Below, one piece after another: positions 12,691-25,539 of a stretch of DNA of 64,000 nt. The notes beneath the pieces were generated by a model, which saw nothing but the letters and a program-made list of their open reading frames with translations, did not search any database and was not told the DNA's origin. The position numbers were made by a program, and so were the translations under genes. Source of the DNA: Anadara kagoshimensis (Eukaryota > Mollusca > Bivalvia > Arcoida > Arcidae); NCBI GenBank assembly GCA_021292105.1, contig CM037869.1, forward strand, positions 25,620,050-25,684,049, in the 5' to 3' direction. How positions within the stretch are numbered: position 1 is the first letter of the stretch; every line of letters begins with the position of its first letter.

Positions 12691-13715
12691 CAGGTCAATG
12701 TCAAAATTAACGTCACCCCTACTGTGTCAAAATTAACGTCACCCCTATCGAAAATTAATTATCTAATTAGCTTTGATTAAAAAAGCAAATAATTTGGAGC
12801 TGAATGGTAAATAAACGACATTATAAAATAGAAAACAAGACAAAGAAACCAATCATTAAGTATTTAATATTGCCTTGGTACAAACAAACACCATTAATAC
12901 TTGATAGTTGAGGCACCACGAACTCTTATAACAGACTGAACACGTCTGGGAAGACTGTCGTATAACTTTTTTCAAGATGGTTCTTATTTATTCTGTACCA
13001 ATGCTTTTTGACGCTTTCCCATAGATCATTACACGATTTTGGATTGTCCATTGCGACGTCCCTTTTCAAAGTATCCCACAGATTTTCAATCGCACTCATA
13101 TCTGGCGAGTTTGATGGCCAATCTAAAATATGAATTTGTTTAGACTCTAGGAAACGCCTGGTAGATCTATAATTATGGGCAGAAGCCATAGCCTTTTAGG
13201 ATAATCAGTGTTGTTTTAAAAAACAAATGTAAAAAAAGCAACAGAATCAACATATACGAAACCAATAAAGAAGGGTGTTAACTTGCCTTAATAGCTTCTT
13301 TGATCAGACACCACAATTTTCTTTCAACTGTACCTTTTGGCTGCCGCGTAATGATGACGGACCTTTCTGATTTTGTAAATATTTGAGTCATATTTTAAAC
13401 GATTTTTAATTGATTTGCCGGGAATTTGTCGGCGTTTCCATTAGGAAATGGAACGAACTCAGGTCATTTATGATTTTCGTATAAACATGTTTTAAATAAT
13501 GTTTCAGAAATGAATTTACCTCGACAACTGAAAGAAATGCTGTATATTGAGAATTCAACGGCAACTTGTAAATTTAAGGGGAACAAATTCTTCAGAAAAA
13601 AATTATGGAACTTCAGTTTAAACATTTTTGCTGCAAATCTGGCAGAATTGCAGGGCTGCAGGGGTGACGTTTATTTTGACACAGTAGGGGTGACGTTAAT
13701 TTTGACATTGACCTG
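12691..13715 (-). mobile_element. Internally deleted Tc1/mariner element, unit A (1025 bp)
   Basis: The inverted ends start CAGGTCAATGTCAAAATTAA and run for about 55 bp. Each contains two direct copies of TGTCAAAATTAACGTCACCC-like sequence, an arrangement like the double transposase-binding sites of IR/DR Tc1 elements. TA flanks both ends (12689-12690 and 13716-13717). Only the C-terminal part of a transposase remains, on the minus strand. Unit D has the empty target. Confidence 0.9.
12897..13189 (-). pseudogene. Tc1 transposase C-terminal fragment, unit A, frameshifted
   Basis: The frame carries HNYRSTRRFLESKQIHILDW and SPDMSAIENLWDTLKRDV, the region around the third catalytic acidic residue (E of IENLW) of DD34E/D Tc1 transposases. 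The two upstream catalytic aspartates and the DNA-binding domain are absent. Compared with units B and C, two extra T's near 12967-12973 shift the frame and change the C-terminus. I is replaced by A before ENLW's I (SAIENLW against SPIENLW in C). It cannot be an active transposase. Confidence 0.9.
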
Positions 13716-14142
13716 TAGTCGGTTGCCTGAACATATATAATCCTAGTCTGGCAGGCTGCCTATTCATGTTCTCTTATGTCTGCCTGTTTGTGGAATTCAG
13801 ATGCACGGCATCTGCATCCAGGAACTGGAAAACAGATCTACGATTGGTTTGTCAATATTTTTCTAATCTTTCAGACAAAAGAACAACAAACTTTTTCATT
13901 ATCTGCACCAAAACCACACATCATTGTTGGATACTGGTCGAGGCAACCGGTTAAAATTTGATTTACAATGTCAAATACATGATGGATATTTTGAAGTGAA
14001 TGATGTATATTTAACCATTGAACTAGCTAGAACTAGCGTTTATATTGCTATAACTTCAAATGCGGTGCAAAGCAAAGTAAAAAACGCGCTCTTGGGCGTT
14101 ATGATTGGTTTGCTTTTTTATTTCTTCCTCTTATTATTATTT

Positions 14143-14479
14143 TACCACTGTAGCTCAGTTGGTAGAGTGCCCGCTCTGTAAGTAAGAGGTCGTGGGTTCG
14201 AACCCCGACCGGGTCTGACCTAAGACTTGAAAGTGTGTAGCGGCTGTTCTTTCGCCAAGCACTCGGCAATACGAAATGAAAGTCACGGTTCTTTCGGATG
14301 GTAACTTAAAATAAACGAGGTTCCGTGTCACGGTGGGCTTGGCACGCTAAAGAACCCTGCTGTATAATGCCATCAGCGCAACCCACAGGCAAAATTTCTG
14401 CACCTTCGCCTAAAGCTGGAGATATCTCGATATAAGTGAAATATTCTTAACTGGGACGTTAAACACCATTTCACACTCT
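14143..14479 (+). mobile_element. tRNA-headed SINE, unit A
   Basis: The head has an A box TAGCTCAGTTGG and a B box GGTTCGAACCC. The body contains GTTCTTTCGCCAAGCACTCG, GAAAGTCACGGTTCTTTCGG and GAACCCTGCTGTATAATGCC. The end is GACGTTAAACACCATT. About 335 bp. It resembles mollusc V-SINE families such as RUDI from memory only. The same copy is present at the same site in B and C. Confidence 0.88.
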
Positions 14480-15889
14480 TTTTATTATTTTTATGCTTTT
14501 GTTTTTCTAAAACATACAACAGCTGTTTGGAAATGGCAGCAATGACAGGTGTAAATTTAGGCGAGACAATCACTCCCGAAAAACAGTCATCTAAGTGCAC
14601 TTGACAGCTTCGAAGGTAGATGTACTCAAACTCGCTTCTTTGTTCAAGATAACTCGCATCTAGGTTTGCTTGCAAGCCAAAAGATGTGGCCAGCTTTATA
14701 TATAGCCGACATTTTAGTTTTTTAACTGGACAATCTTCAATGGTGTAGAACTGATCAGTTGTTCTCTGAAAACACAGAAAATGCAAATTGGACAAGTAAT
14801 AATATATCCTAAATCTATAAATAACTGTTATATACTGAAATTAACAGAAAACAAGTTAGTTGGCATTATGATCAAGGTTTGTCAAATTTAAATTTCGCTA
14901 TAAAAAGAATACAAAATCTGTGTATAATCTACTCTACTGAGAAATTTTTATATGTATAAATAAAATATAATTTAAAGATATAATGAAGATTAACCTATGT
15001 CAATTGCGAAATATGTAAACGCGGAAAGCGTAACATTTCTTCACAGAAAACATAACACAGCCGGTGGGAAAGCGTAACACATATGTCACTCCGCTTACAC
15101 AAAACATAAAATTTTGCTTAAGAGCAGGGTAAAGCTTCTGGTTTTGCGAGTGTATCAAATTAATGACATTTCTTGAGGCTTTTGAGTAGAAACATGTATA
15201 TTAGAATAGTGTAGGTTTTGATACAACAATCATTTTGAAGTTTTCACAAATGGTGACCCCCTCACTTGAGACCTTCTCGACAAATGCGGGTTGAATTTCT
15301 TATATAAGTCATGTTGGGTGAAAAAGTAGATCAACAAGTCAAATAATAGACAATCCTTAAGAAATACCAATTTTAATCTAATCTTCATCAATTAGAATTA
15401 TTTAGAATGGTTCTTGTGATATATATTTGCATAGGCCATGTTTAGTCAATAAGATGGTGACTTGGTCAAATCATAGTAAATAGTTTAATACTCTGAAGGT
15501 CACAGTTGTATCCAAACTTCATCAAAATTGCTTACATAATTCTATTTTCTTTACAAAAACACGGATAAATTTGTATATGGGTCATGTTGAGTCAAGAAAT
15601 AGGTCAGTATGTCTAATCATAGAAAACCCTGCTAACACCAGTAGCCCAAATTATATTAAAAAATCTAGCAAGAAATTATCTTCTTGGCATAAACTGGGCG
15701 ATACGTAAATTAAGTTCTACAGGTTACATTTTCGAAATGGAGCTTAATGTACAGGTGAGCGTCCATGGCCTCGTGGCCCTCTTATTTAACAGAATATAAA
15801 CTACAAGTTTTATATAGTACAGAGGCTTAGATGGTTCATATAATGATAATATAGATGAATATAATGAATGCAGTTTATATTTATGAAAT

Positions 15890-16405
15890 AAGTAATTTGT
15901 TATTTCAAATTATTATTTCGTATATCTGAATTTCAGCTTGCCAAATATCCAATAATAAATGTCCACAGACTTCAAACCTTGAAATCCGTAATTTTAAATA
16001 ACGAATATATGAATTAGTAATGTGGAACATTGATTTAAATATTTCTTATATACAAATACCGAATCATGCATTTCGTATATACAAATTAGTTTTTGATATT
16101 TAAATAAGTAATAAGCATTAACAAGTATAATATAATGTAGGAATTTGAAGAAAAAAAACGAATTCAGTATTTACCATATACAAATTATAAGTGTTAAAAA
16201 TCGAATTAAATATTGAGTATAATGAATAACAAATTTGTTAAATAAGAAATGGAGTATTTCGTATATATGCGAATTCTTAATTAGAAACAACAAATTATGT
16301 ATTTCGTATAAACGAATCAGTAATTTGAAATAACGAATCAAAAAAATCGTATTTACGAATTAGTGATTTGAAACGACTTATATACAAATAACGAATTATG
16401 TGCTA
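15890..16405 (+). repeat. AT-rich degenerate sub-array, unit B
   Basis: Same block as in unit A. Its right end is the insertion point of the 594-bp element with a TA duplication. Confidence 0.65.
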
Positions 16406-16999
16406 CTATTGTTCCAGGTAACTTAGATAGTCGATTTATCTTTAATATAAAATCAAGTATTGTAATATTAGTACTTATTTTGATATTTTTGTAAATAAAA
16501 TAAAATCACCTAACAAACCTATGAGGTTTGCTGACTTGAACTTGAATTACAAAGCAGGTACATACCGAATCTTTTGTCGTTTTTCATAACAGAGAAAAAC
16601 CAATGTGTTGTATATATACCTAAATGTACCTCAGATAGGTGTACATCACGCATGGTTGACCTGCATACTCATTATCACACGGGTAAAAACAAGGTAGTCT
16701 TTCAGGCGTGCGGTTCGGGTTTTACTCGTGCTCATGTATATGTATAATAATTACCCTTCATGCAATGCTCTTAATTTGCATACGAGGCACGGATAACGAG
16801 AGGGCATATGTGCAGTGTTTGAAAAACAACTAATTTTCGGTATGTAGAGCAAAACCAGAGGGTTGTAGAACACCAATGTTTTGACAATTAATTGGGCTTT
16901 TATATTTTAGATTCAAAATGTATATCACTGAATATAAGTCATTAAACATAAAAGCTTAATCGATAAAAAAGCGACTATCTAAGTTACCTGGAACAATAG
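16406..16999. mobile_element. 594-bp MITE with 28-bp perfect terminal inverted repeats
   Basis: The left end (16406-16433) begins CTATTGTTCCAGGTAACTTA. The right end (16972-16999) is its exact reverse complement over 28 bp. TA at 16404-16405 and 17000-17001 is the target duplication. Units A, C and D have the empty site TGTGCTAGT(T/C)ATTTGG. There is no coding capacity. Perfect termini and a single occupied unit indicate a fairly recent insertion. Confidence 0.88.
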
Positions 17000-18946
17000 T
17001 AGTTATTTGGTTAATATGATTTACTCATTTAAAATAATGAATCAAGTATTTACTTAATGCAATTTACAATAGACACATATTTTTTTATTGTTTTCTTTTC
17101 AATTTCCTCTTCCCTTTTATTAATTTTTTTATTATTTCTTTTTTTTGCCATTTTCTAAGAAAGTTTATTTTTAGGTTTAATTTTCACGAGCGGTGTTTCA
17201 TTTAAACATCATGGAAAATTGTCATTAGCAATATTATATTTTTTCTAATTTAACTGTTGTAATATGATCGTCAATTATAGAAGACAACGTATCCTTCAAC
17301 TCTTGAAATGCTAGAATTAAGAGTCATTTAATTATCTTAACATCACGAAGAAGTATAAAGTAATAATCAAATTCCTAAAATCTCGCCGTGTCCTTAGAAT
17401 TTAAGAGATGAAGGATTGTGGCTTATTATAACTAACATAATGGTAATTGAGTTCATTCCCCTCTATAAATCACGTTCTCTGATATTTTTAATGAAAAAGG
17501 GCAATGAATGTATCAAATAACAATATGCACATAACAATAAAATGCTGTTAAAATCGCTATAGAAATTAACTACATTACAATATGTCAAAGGTTTAATACT
17601 AAGAGAAATCTATTTTCAATATATTTTCATTAAAACTAAACTTCGACAGAAAGTTAAAGGTTTTCGCATTATATTTGATTGTAATTAAGTGCCTAATATA
17701 AAAACTTGCAGGAAATAGTCATAATTTTCACGTACGTGTAGCATTTCCATTTTGGGAAGTGATTTTTATAAAACGGTTTTCGATTCAAATGATGTTTCTA
17801 CTCAAAAGTCTCAAGAAATGTCTATAATTTCGTAAACGCACAAAAACAGAAGCTTTATTTAAATTTTACGTTTTGTTTAAGCTGAGTGACATATGTTTTA
17901 CGCTTTCCGACTAGCTGTATTATGCTTTCTGTGAGAAAATGTTACGCTTTCCGTTAATTTGGTTCGAAATTGACAAAGCACACTCTTTATTATAACTCTA
18001 AATCGAGCGTTATTCTAGATTAAATCTTCACAAATTGTTTCAGAAGTGATTCAGAAAGCATTTAGGATTGGATTCAATTTTTGAAAGAAAAAGGCAGTTT
18101 TGAATTTTTATAAAATAACGCATTTAAAAGAAGCACAAGACAACGTGTCGTCACGTGCTACTTTTGAATGTTTTATTGTATAAAAATGACATGCACGTGA
18201 CAGAACCATTCACAGTTTTTTTAAACAATAAAGAACAAAAACAACATAAATTCTAATATAGCAATACATTACTTCCAAAAGGAAACACTTGGATTTCTAC
18301 GAAAGATTAAACCGACTGTATACGATTGTATACTACATTGTATATCACACAAATTATATAAAGCAGTGTGTGAAATTTCATTTTGAAAAGGATTAAATGT
18401 CGTTTATATATAGATTTATTTTCGTTTTTCTTTTCGTTTTAACTTTTTCATATAGTAATATAATTCAAGTAAGGTGTTTCACGCCAAAGTCAAGATTCAT
18501 CCATTTATATGGAGGCCGTCAATTCATAGATGGTGAATGAAACCAGTGTACCCTAAGAAGCCACTGACCTTCGGCAAGAGAAATGACAAACCTTCTGACA
18601 CTGTCCTGAGTGTGCTAACCTTTCCGGAGCACCCTGCATCACTTACCTTGTGGAGGTTCAAGTAACTAACTTGTCAGTTCCAAAAGTGTTTACTTAAGTA
18701 GTATTTTTGTTTTTGAGTATGCATACTATGTTGCTGTTATACGATCTGCTACTCTTTACATATCTATGCAGCTGCAGAGTGTTGCAAAGGAACACTTGCA
18801 TCTTCCTTTACAAAACTTCCTACAGGAACATATTTTCAGTTTCGCTGCAATTGGTGATTGTTACTGTGGTGTCCAGTGACGTAACTTCCCTTTTTGTGAC
18901 TGTGTGTCCGCCCCTGTTAAGATGGACTTATAATGTTTGGATTATA

Positions 18947-19973
18947 AAGGTCAATATAAAAAATAACGTCACCCTACTGTGTCAAAATTAACGTCACCCC
19001 TATCGAAAATCAATTATCTAATTAGCTTTGATTAAAAAAGCAAATAATTTGGAGCTGAATGGTAAATAAACGACATTATAAAATAGAAAACAAGACAAAG
19101 AAACCAATCATTAGGTATTAATATTGCCTTGGTACAAACAAACACCATTAATACTTGATAGTTGAGGCACCACGAACTCTTATAACAGACTGAACACGTC
19201 TGGGAAGACTGTCGTATAACTTTTCAAGATGGTTCTTATTTATTCTGTACCAATGCTTTTTGACGCTTTCCCATAGACCATTACACGATTTTGGATGGTC
19301 CATTGCGACGTCCCTTTTCAAAGCATCCCACAGATTTTCAATCGGAATCATATCTGGCGAGTTTGATGGCCAATCTAAAATATGAATTTGTTTAGACTCT
19401 AGGAAACGCCTGGTAGATCTGGAATTATGGGCAGGAGCCATAGCCTTTTAGGATAATCAGTGTTGTTTTAAAAAAACAAATGTCAAAAAAGCAACAGAAT
19501 CAACATATATGAAACCAATAAAGAAGGATGTTAACTTGCCTTAATAGCTTCTTTGATCAGACACCACAATTTTCTTTCAACTGTACCTTTTGGCTGCCGC
19601 GTAATGATGACGGACATTTCTGATTTTGTAAATATTTGAGTCATATTTTAAACGGTTTTTAATTCATTTGCCGGGAATTTCGGTGTTCGATGTTTCCATT
19701 AGGAAATGGAACGAACTGAGGCCATTTATGATTTTCGTATAAAAATGTTTTAAATAATGTTTTAGAACTGAATTTACCTCAACAACTGAAAAATATGCTG
19801 GATATTGAGAATTTAACGACAACTTGTAAATTTAAGGCGAACACATTCTTAAGAAAAAAATTATGAAACTTCAGTTTAAACATTTTTGCTGCAAATCTGG
19901 CAGAATTGCAGGGCTGCAGGGGTGCCGTTTATTTTGACACAGTAGGGGTGACGTTAATTTTGACATTGACCTG
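18947..19973 (-). mobile_element. Internally deleted Tc1/mariner element, unit B (1027 bp)
   Basis: Same insertion as in unit A, with a mutated left terminus (AAGGTCAATATAAAAAATAA) and the right terminus intact, flanked by TA. Confidence 0.88.
19148..19441 (-). pseudogene. Tc1 transposase C-terminal fragment, unit B
   Basis: A 97-codon open frame with HNSRSTRRFLESKQIHILDW, SPDMIPIENLWDALKRDV and a C-terminus LYDSLPRRVQSVIRVRGAST typical of Tc1 proteins. It covers only about the last quarter of a transposase of about 340 residues: the catalytic glutamate is present, and both aspartates and the helix-turn-helix domain are missing. The residue pair before APAHN is altered from the usual DN to an initiator-like M, which fits a deletion ending at the second catalytic aspartate. 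Confidence 0.92.
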
Positions 19974-20399
19974 TAGTCGGTTGCCTGAACACATATAATC
20001 CTAGTCTGGCAGGCTGCCTATATATGTTTTCTTATGGCTGCCTGTTTGTGGAATTCAGATGCACGGTATCTGCATCCAGGAACTGGAAAACAGATCTACG
20101 ATTGCTTTGTCAATATTTTTCTAATCTTTCAGACAAAAGAACAACAAACTTTTTCATTCTCTGGATCAAAACCACACATCATTGTTGGATACTGGTCGAG
20201 GCAACCGGTTAAAATTTGATTTACAATGTCAAATACATGATGGATATTTTGAAGTGAATGATGTATATTTAACCATTGAACTAGCTAGAACTTGCGTTTA
20301 TATTGCTATAACTTCAAATGCGGTACAAAGCAAAGTAAAAAACGCGCTATTGGGCGTTTTGATTGGTTTGCTTTTTTATTTATTCCTCTTATTATTATT

Positions 20400-20736
20400 T
20401 TACCACTGTAGCTCAGTTGGTAGAGTGCCCGCTCCGTAAGTAAGAGGTCGTGGATTCGAACCCCGACCGGTCTGACCTAAGACTTGAAAGTGTGTAGTGG
20501 CTGTTCTTTCGCCAAGCACTCGGCAATACGAAATGAAAGTCACGGTTCTTTCGGATGGTAACTTAAAATAAACGAGGTTCCGTGTCACGGTGGGCTTGGC
20601 ACGCTTAAGAACCCTGCTGTATAATGCCATCAGCGCAACCCACATGCAAAATTTCTGCACCTTCGCCTATAGCTGGAGACATCTCGATATAAGTGAAATA
20701 TTCTTAACTGGGACGTTAAACACCATTACTCACTCT
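20400..20736 (+). mobile_element. tRNA-headed SINE, unit B
   Basis: Same insertion and structure as in unit A, ending GGGACGTTAAACACCATTAC. Confidence 0.88.
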
Positions 20737-22139
20737 TTTTATTATTTTTATGCTTTTGTTTTTCTAAAACATACAACAGCTGTTTGGAAATGGCAGCAAT
20801 GACAGGTGCAAATTTAGGCGAGACAATCACTCCCGAAAAAGTCATCTAAGTGCACTTGACAGCTTCGAAGGTAGATGTACTCAAACTCGCTTCTTTGTTC
20901 AAGATAACTCGCATCTAGGTTTGCTTGCAAGCCAAAAGATGTGGCCAGCTTTATATATAGCCGACATTTTAGTTTTTTAACTGGACAATCTACAATGGTG
21001 TAGAACTGATCAGTTGTTCTCTGAAAACACAGAAAATTGAAATTGGACAAGTAATAATATATCCTAAATCTATAAATAACTGTTATATACTTAAATTAAC
21101 AAAAAAGAAGTTAGTTGGCATTATGATCAAGGTTTGTCAAATTTAAATTTCGCTATAAAAAGAATACAAACTCTGTGTATAATCTACTCTACTGAGAAAG
21201 TTTTATATGTATAAATAAAATATAATTTAAAGATATAATGAAGATTAACCTATGTCAATTGCGAAATATGTATAACGGAAAGCGTAACATTTCTTCACGG
21301 GAAACATAACACAGCCGGTGGGAAAGCGTAACACATATGTCACTCCGCTTACACAAAATATAAAATTTTGCTTAAGAGTAGAGTAAAGATTCTGTTTTTG
21401 CGAGTGTATGAAATTAAAGACATTTCTTGAGGCTTTTGAGTAGAAACATGTATATTAGAATAGTGTAGGTTTTGATACAACCATCATTTTGAAGTTTTCA
21501 CAAATGGTGACCCCTCACTTGAGACCTTCTTGACAAATGCGGGTTGAATTTCTTATATAAGTCATGTTGGGTGAAAAAGTAGATCAACAAGTCAAATAGT
21601 AGACAATCCTTACCAGAAATACCAATTTTAATCTAATCTTCATCAATTAGAATTATTTAGAATGGTTCTTGTGATATATATTTGCATAGGTCATGTTTAG
21701 TCAATAAGATAGTGACTTGGTCAAATCATAGTAAATAGTTTAATACTCTGAAGGTCACAGTTTTATCCAAACTTCATCAAAATTGCTTACATAATTCTAT
21801 TTTCTTTACAAAAACACGGTCAAATTTGTATATGGGTCATGTTGAGTCAAGAAATAGGTCAGTATGTCTAATCATAGAAAACCCTGCTAACACCAGTAGC
21901 CCAAATTATACTAAAAAAACTAGCAAGAAATTATCTTCTTGGCATAAACTGGGCGATAAGTAAATTAAGTTCTACAGGTTACATTTTCGAAATGGAGCTT
22001 AATGTACAGGTGAGCGTCCATGGCCTCGTGGCCCTCTTATTAAACAGAATATACACTACAAGTTTTATATAATACAGAGGCTGAGATGGTTCATATAATG
22101 ATAATATAGATGAATATAATGAATGCAAGTTATATTTAT

Positions 22140-22655
22140 GAAATAAGTATTTGTTATTTCAAATTATTATTTCGTATATCTGAATTTCAGCTTGCCAAAT
22201 ATCCAATAATAAATGTCCACAGACTTCAAACCTTGAAATCCGTAATTTTAAATAACGAATAATGAATTAGTAATGTGGAACTTGATTTAAATATTTCTTA
22301 TATACAAATACCGAATCATGCATTTCGTATATACAAATTAGTTTTTTTATATTTAAATAAGTAATTAAAAGAATTAACAAGGATAATATAATGTAGGAAT
22401 TTGAAAAAAAAGAATTCAGTATTTAGCATATACAAATTATGATGTTAAAATCCGAATTAAATATGAGTATAAGGAATAACAAAGTTTCTTTAATAAGAAA
22501 TGGAGTATTTCGTATATACGAATTCTTAATTTGAAACAGCAAATCATGTATTTCGTATAAACGAATCAGTAATTTGAAATAACGAATCAAAAATATCGTA
22601 TTTACGAATTAGTGATTTGAAACGACTTATATACAAATAACGAATTATGTGCTAG
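22140..22655 (+). repeat. AT-rich degenerate sub-array, unit C
   Basis: Same CGTATATACGAAT-rich block as in unit A. Confidence 0.65.
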
Positions 22656-23221
22656 TTATTTGGTTAATATGATTTACTCATTTAAAATAATGAAATAAGT
22701 TTTTAATTAATGCAACTTACTATAAACACATATTTTTATTGTTTTCTTTTCAATTCTTTTCCCTTTTATTAATTTTTTTATTATTTCTTTTTTGCCATTT
22801 TCTAAAAAGTTTATTTTTAGGTTTAATTTTCACGAGCGGTGTTTCACTTAAACATCATGGAATATTGTCATTAGCAATATTATATTTTTTTCTAATTTTA
22901 TCTTTGTAATATGATCGTCTATTATAAAAGACAACGTATCCTTCAACTCTTGAAAGGCTAGAATTAAGTGTCAATTAATTATCTTAACATCACGAAGAAG
23001 TATAAAGTAATAATCAAATCCTAAAATCTCGCCGTGTCCTTAGAATTTAAGAGATAAAGGTTGTAGCTTATTATAACTAACATAATGATAATTGAGTTCA
23101 TTTTCCGCTATCTATAAATCACGTTCTCTGATATCTTTAATGAAAAAAGAGCAATGATTGTATGAAATAACAATATGCACATGAAAATAAGATACTGTTA
23201 TAAAAAACGCTATAGAAATTA

Positions 23222-24103
23222 CAGTCCGGTCACATTTTCAGTGATGAAAAAACATGTTTTGAATGGGTGGTGTGATTCAAACTTGGATATTTTACTTGAT
23301 ATTACTTCAATAGACTTGAAATTTTACATGACTTTTATGTACTTATTTTGAATATTTTTTAAAAATATCTCAGCTTTTTAAATATTTTTCCTTTCAATTT
23401 ATATGAATAAATTTTAATAAACTTTTTCGATTAAAGTTTGTTGAGAAATAGATACTTGTTCGTTTGCAATCTTGTTTTTTTTTTACTATTTTTCTATCAA
23501 CATGCTAAAAATTTTTATATTCACTGTAGCTGTTGAGTTTTTAGAAGTTAAAATTTGGCAATAAATTGAAAGGTTTTGTCCCTCTGATATTTTGATATAA
23601 CATATTCGACAGCTTCATTTATATAGGTCATTCAGAATTGAGTTTTGATTGGCTAATACGTATTCACGCGATACGGGTTTATACATGTGTTTTAATTCAT
23701 AACCAGTATACGTTACGGACTATCCCATTGTACTTGTTTATGAATGAATAACAGGAAAAACAGCACAAACATCAAAATAAAGAATAAAATTAATTTATTG
23801 CATTTGTTTGGCCTAGAGCGACACAAATTTCTAATTTAATGTTGTAAAACTATAAAACAGTCAAGGTCATCCAACAAAACTGTGATTTTTTTGTTATTAG
23901 CCATAAAGTATTATACTACGTGATGACCATCATCTGAATTTAGATGAATAGGTTTTATTTGACTTTTAGACTTAAAATTAGAAATTTAACCTAATTGTTT
24001 CAACACATGTTATAAAACATAGCATTTAGGAAATTTGAGGTAAGTAATCCACGTTCTTTTTAAAGCCAGATCGATATTCATCACTGAATAAGTGATCGGA
24101 CTA
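23222..24103. mobile_element. TA-flanked non-autonomous DNA transposon, unit C (882 bp)
   Basis: This is the counterpart of the 881-bp insertion in unit A, at the same site and with the same termini and TA flanks (23220-23221, 24104-24105). Sharing with A but not with the intervening unit B implies duplication of a multi-unit block or conversion. Confidence 0.8.
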
Positions 24104-25539
24104 TAACTACATTACAGTATGTCAAAATTTAATACTAAATCATCGAATTGGTGCCTAATCAGCACACGGGGGTAATCCTGATACACCGTATATTATTTAC
24201 GTCGGAGTATTTCTTCAGTTTTGATTTAAGTCCGAATAAAATGATACTTTTTTGGTCGTTACCCTTTACATTAAAGAGAGGAGAAGACTATTTTAAATAT
24301 ATCTTCATTTAAACTAAACTTCAACGGAAAGTTAAAGGTTTTTGCATTATATTTATGGTATTAACTGCCTCATATAAAAACTTGCAAGAAATAGTCATAT
24401 TTTCCACGTACCTGTAGCATTTCATTTTGGGCAGTGCTGATTTTAATAAAACGGTTTTCGATTCAAATAATGTTTCTACTCAAAAGTCTCAAGAAATGTC
24501 TATAATTTCGTAAACTAGCAAAAACAGAAGCTTTACTCTGTTTTTAAGCAAAATTTTACGTTTTGTTTAAGCTTAGTGACATATGTTTTACGCTTTCCGA
24601 CCAGCTGTGTTATGCTTTTCGTGAGGAAATATTACGTTTCCGTTATTTGATTCCAAATTGACATAGCACACTCTTTATTATAACTTTAGATCGAGCGTTT
24701 TCTAGATTAAATTTTCACAAATTGTTTCAGAAGTGATTCAGAAAGCATTTAGGATAGGATTCAATTTTTAAAGAAAAGGAACTGTCATGGCAGTTTTGAT
24801 TTTTTATAAAATACGCATTAAAAGAAGCACAAGACAATTTTCGTACGTGCTACTTTTGAATTTATTATAAAAATGACATGCACGTGACAGAACCATGCAC
24901 ATTTTTTTAAACAATAAAGAACAAAAAAACTTAAATTCTAATATAGCAATACATTACTTCCAAAAGGAAACACTTGGATTTCTACGAAAGATTAAACCGA
25001 CTGTATACGATTGTATACTACATTGTATATTACACAAAGTATATAAAACAGTGTGTGAAATTTCATTTTGAAAAGGATTAAATGTCGTTTATATATAGAT
25101 TTATTTTCGTTTTTTCTTTTCGTTTTAACTTTTTCATATAGGAATATAATTCAAGTAAGGTGTTTCACGCCAAAGTCAAGATTCATCCATTTATATGGAG
25201 GCCGTGAATTCATAGATGGTGAGCACACTGCATCACTTACCTTGTGGAAGTTCACGTAACTAACTTGTCAGTTCCAAAGTGTTTACTTGCTAAAGTAGTA
25301 TTTTTGTTTTTGAGTATGCATACTATGTTGCTGTTATACGATCTGCTACTCTTTACATATCTATGCAGCTGCAGAGTGTTGCAAAGGAACACTTGCGTCT
25401 TCCTTTACAAAACTTCCTACAGGAACATATTTTCAGTTTCGCTGCAATTGATGATTGTTACTGTGGTGTCCAGTGACAACTTCTTTTTGTGACTGTGTGA
25501 CCGCCCCTGTTAAGATGGACTTATAATGTTTGGATTATA

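Larger units (their letters stand above)
11601..15208. mobile_element. DNA transposon with inverted arms of about 220 bp, unit A
   Basis: The left arm (about 11601-11835) and right arm (about 14985-15208) are reverse complements of each other. Shared phrases include AGACATTTCTTGAG, GTAGAAACAT and CGGAAAGCGTAACA-like motifs, the last repeated within the arm. Inside lie a retroelement-tail fragment (about 12366-12440), a plus-strand coding-like stretch (12475-12650), the Tc1 remnant, a second coding-like stretch (13720-13960), the SINE and a minus-strand stretch. No transposase of its own was recognised, and the superfamily is unknown. Confidence 0.7.
8875..15244 (+). repeat. Array unit A
   Basis: Full-length unit. 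It lacks a segment of about 270 bp present just after the anchor in B, C and D: A passes straight from GCGGGTTGAATT to TGCTTACCTG. It carries the 881-bp TA-flanked insertion at 10361-11241, the nested Tc1 remnant and the SINE. Confidence 0.9.
17781..21462. mobile_element. DNA transposon with inverted arms, unit B
   Basis: Same element as in unit A, with arms at about 17781-18005 and 21245-21462. It has an extra stretch near 18530-18630 (ending CCTTTCCGGAGCACCC) that joins the bivalve retroelement 3' tail more completely than A or C do. It carries the Tc1 remnant and the SINE. Confidence 0.7.
15245..21498 (+). repeat. Array unit B
   Basis: Full-length unit. It lacks the 881-bp insertion of A and C but has a private 594-bp TA-flanked insertion at 16406-16999. 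It carries a Tc1 remnant and a SINE at the same sites as A and C. Confidence 0.9.

Noticed and set aside
13924..14181. 85-codon frames ending in the SINE head (also 20182-20439 and 26771-27028)
   Set aside because: The C-terminus (CSSVGRVPA) is translated SINE tRNA head, so this is a chance frame.
14373..14795. 140-codon minus-strand frame, with relatives at 20814-21050 and 27438-27629
   Set aside because: Part of it reads through the SINE 3' end, and the rest is the inside of the repeated transposon. Copies differ by indels with no sign of coding constraint. It is described under the transposon instead.
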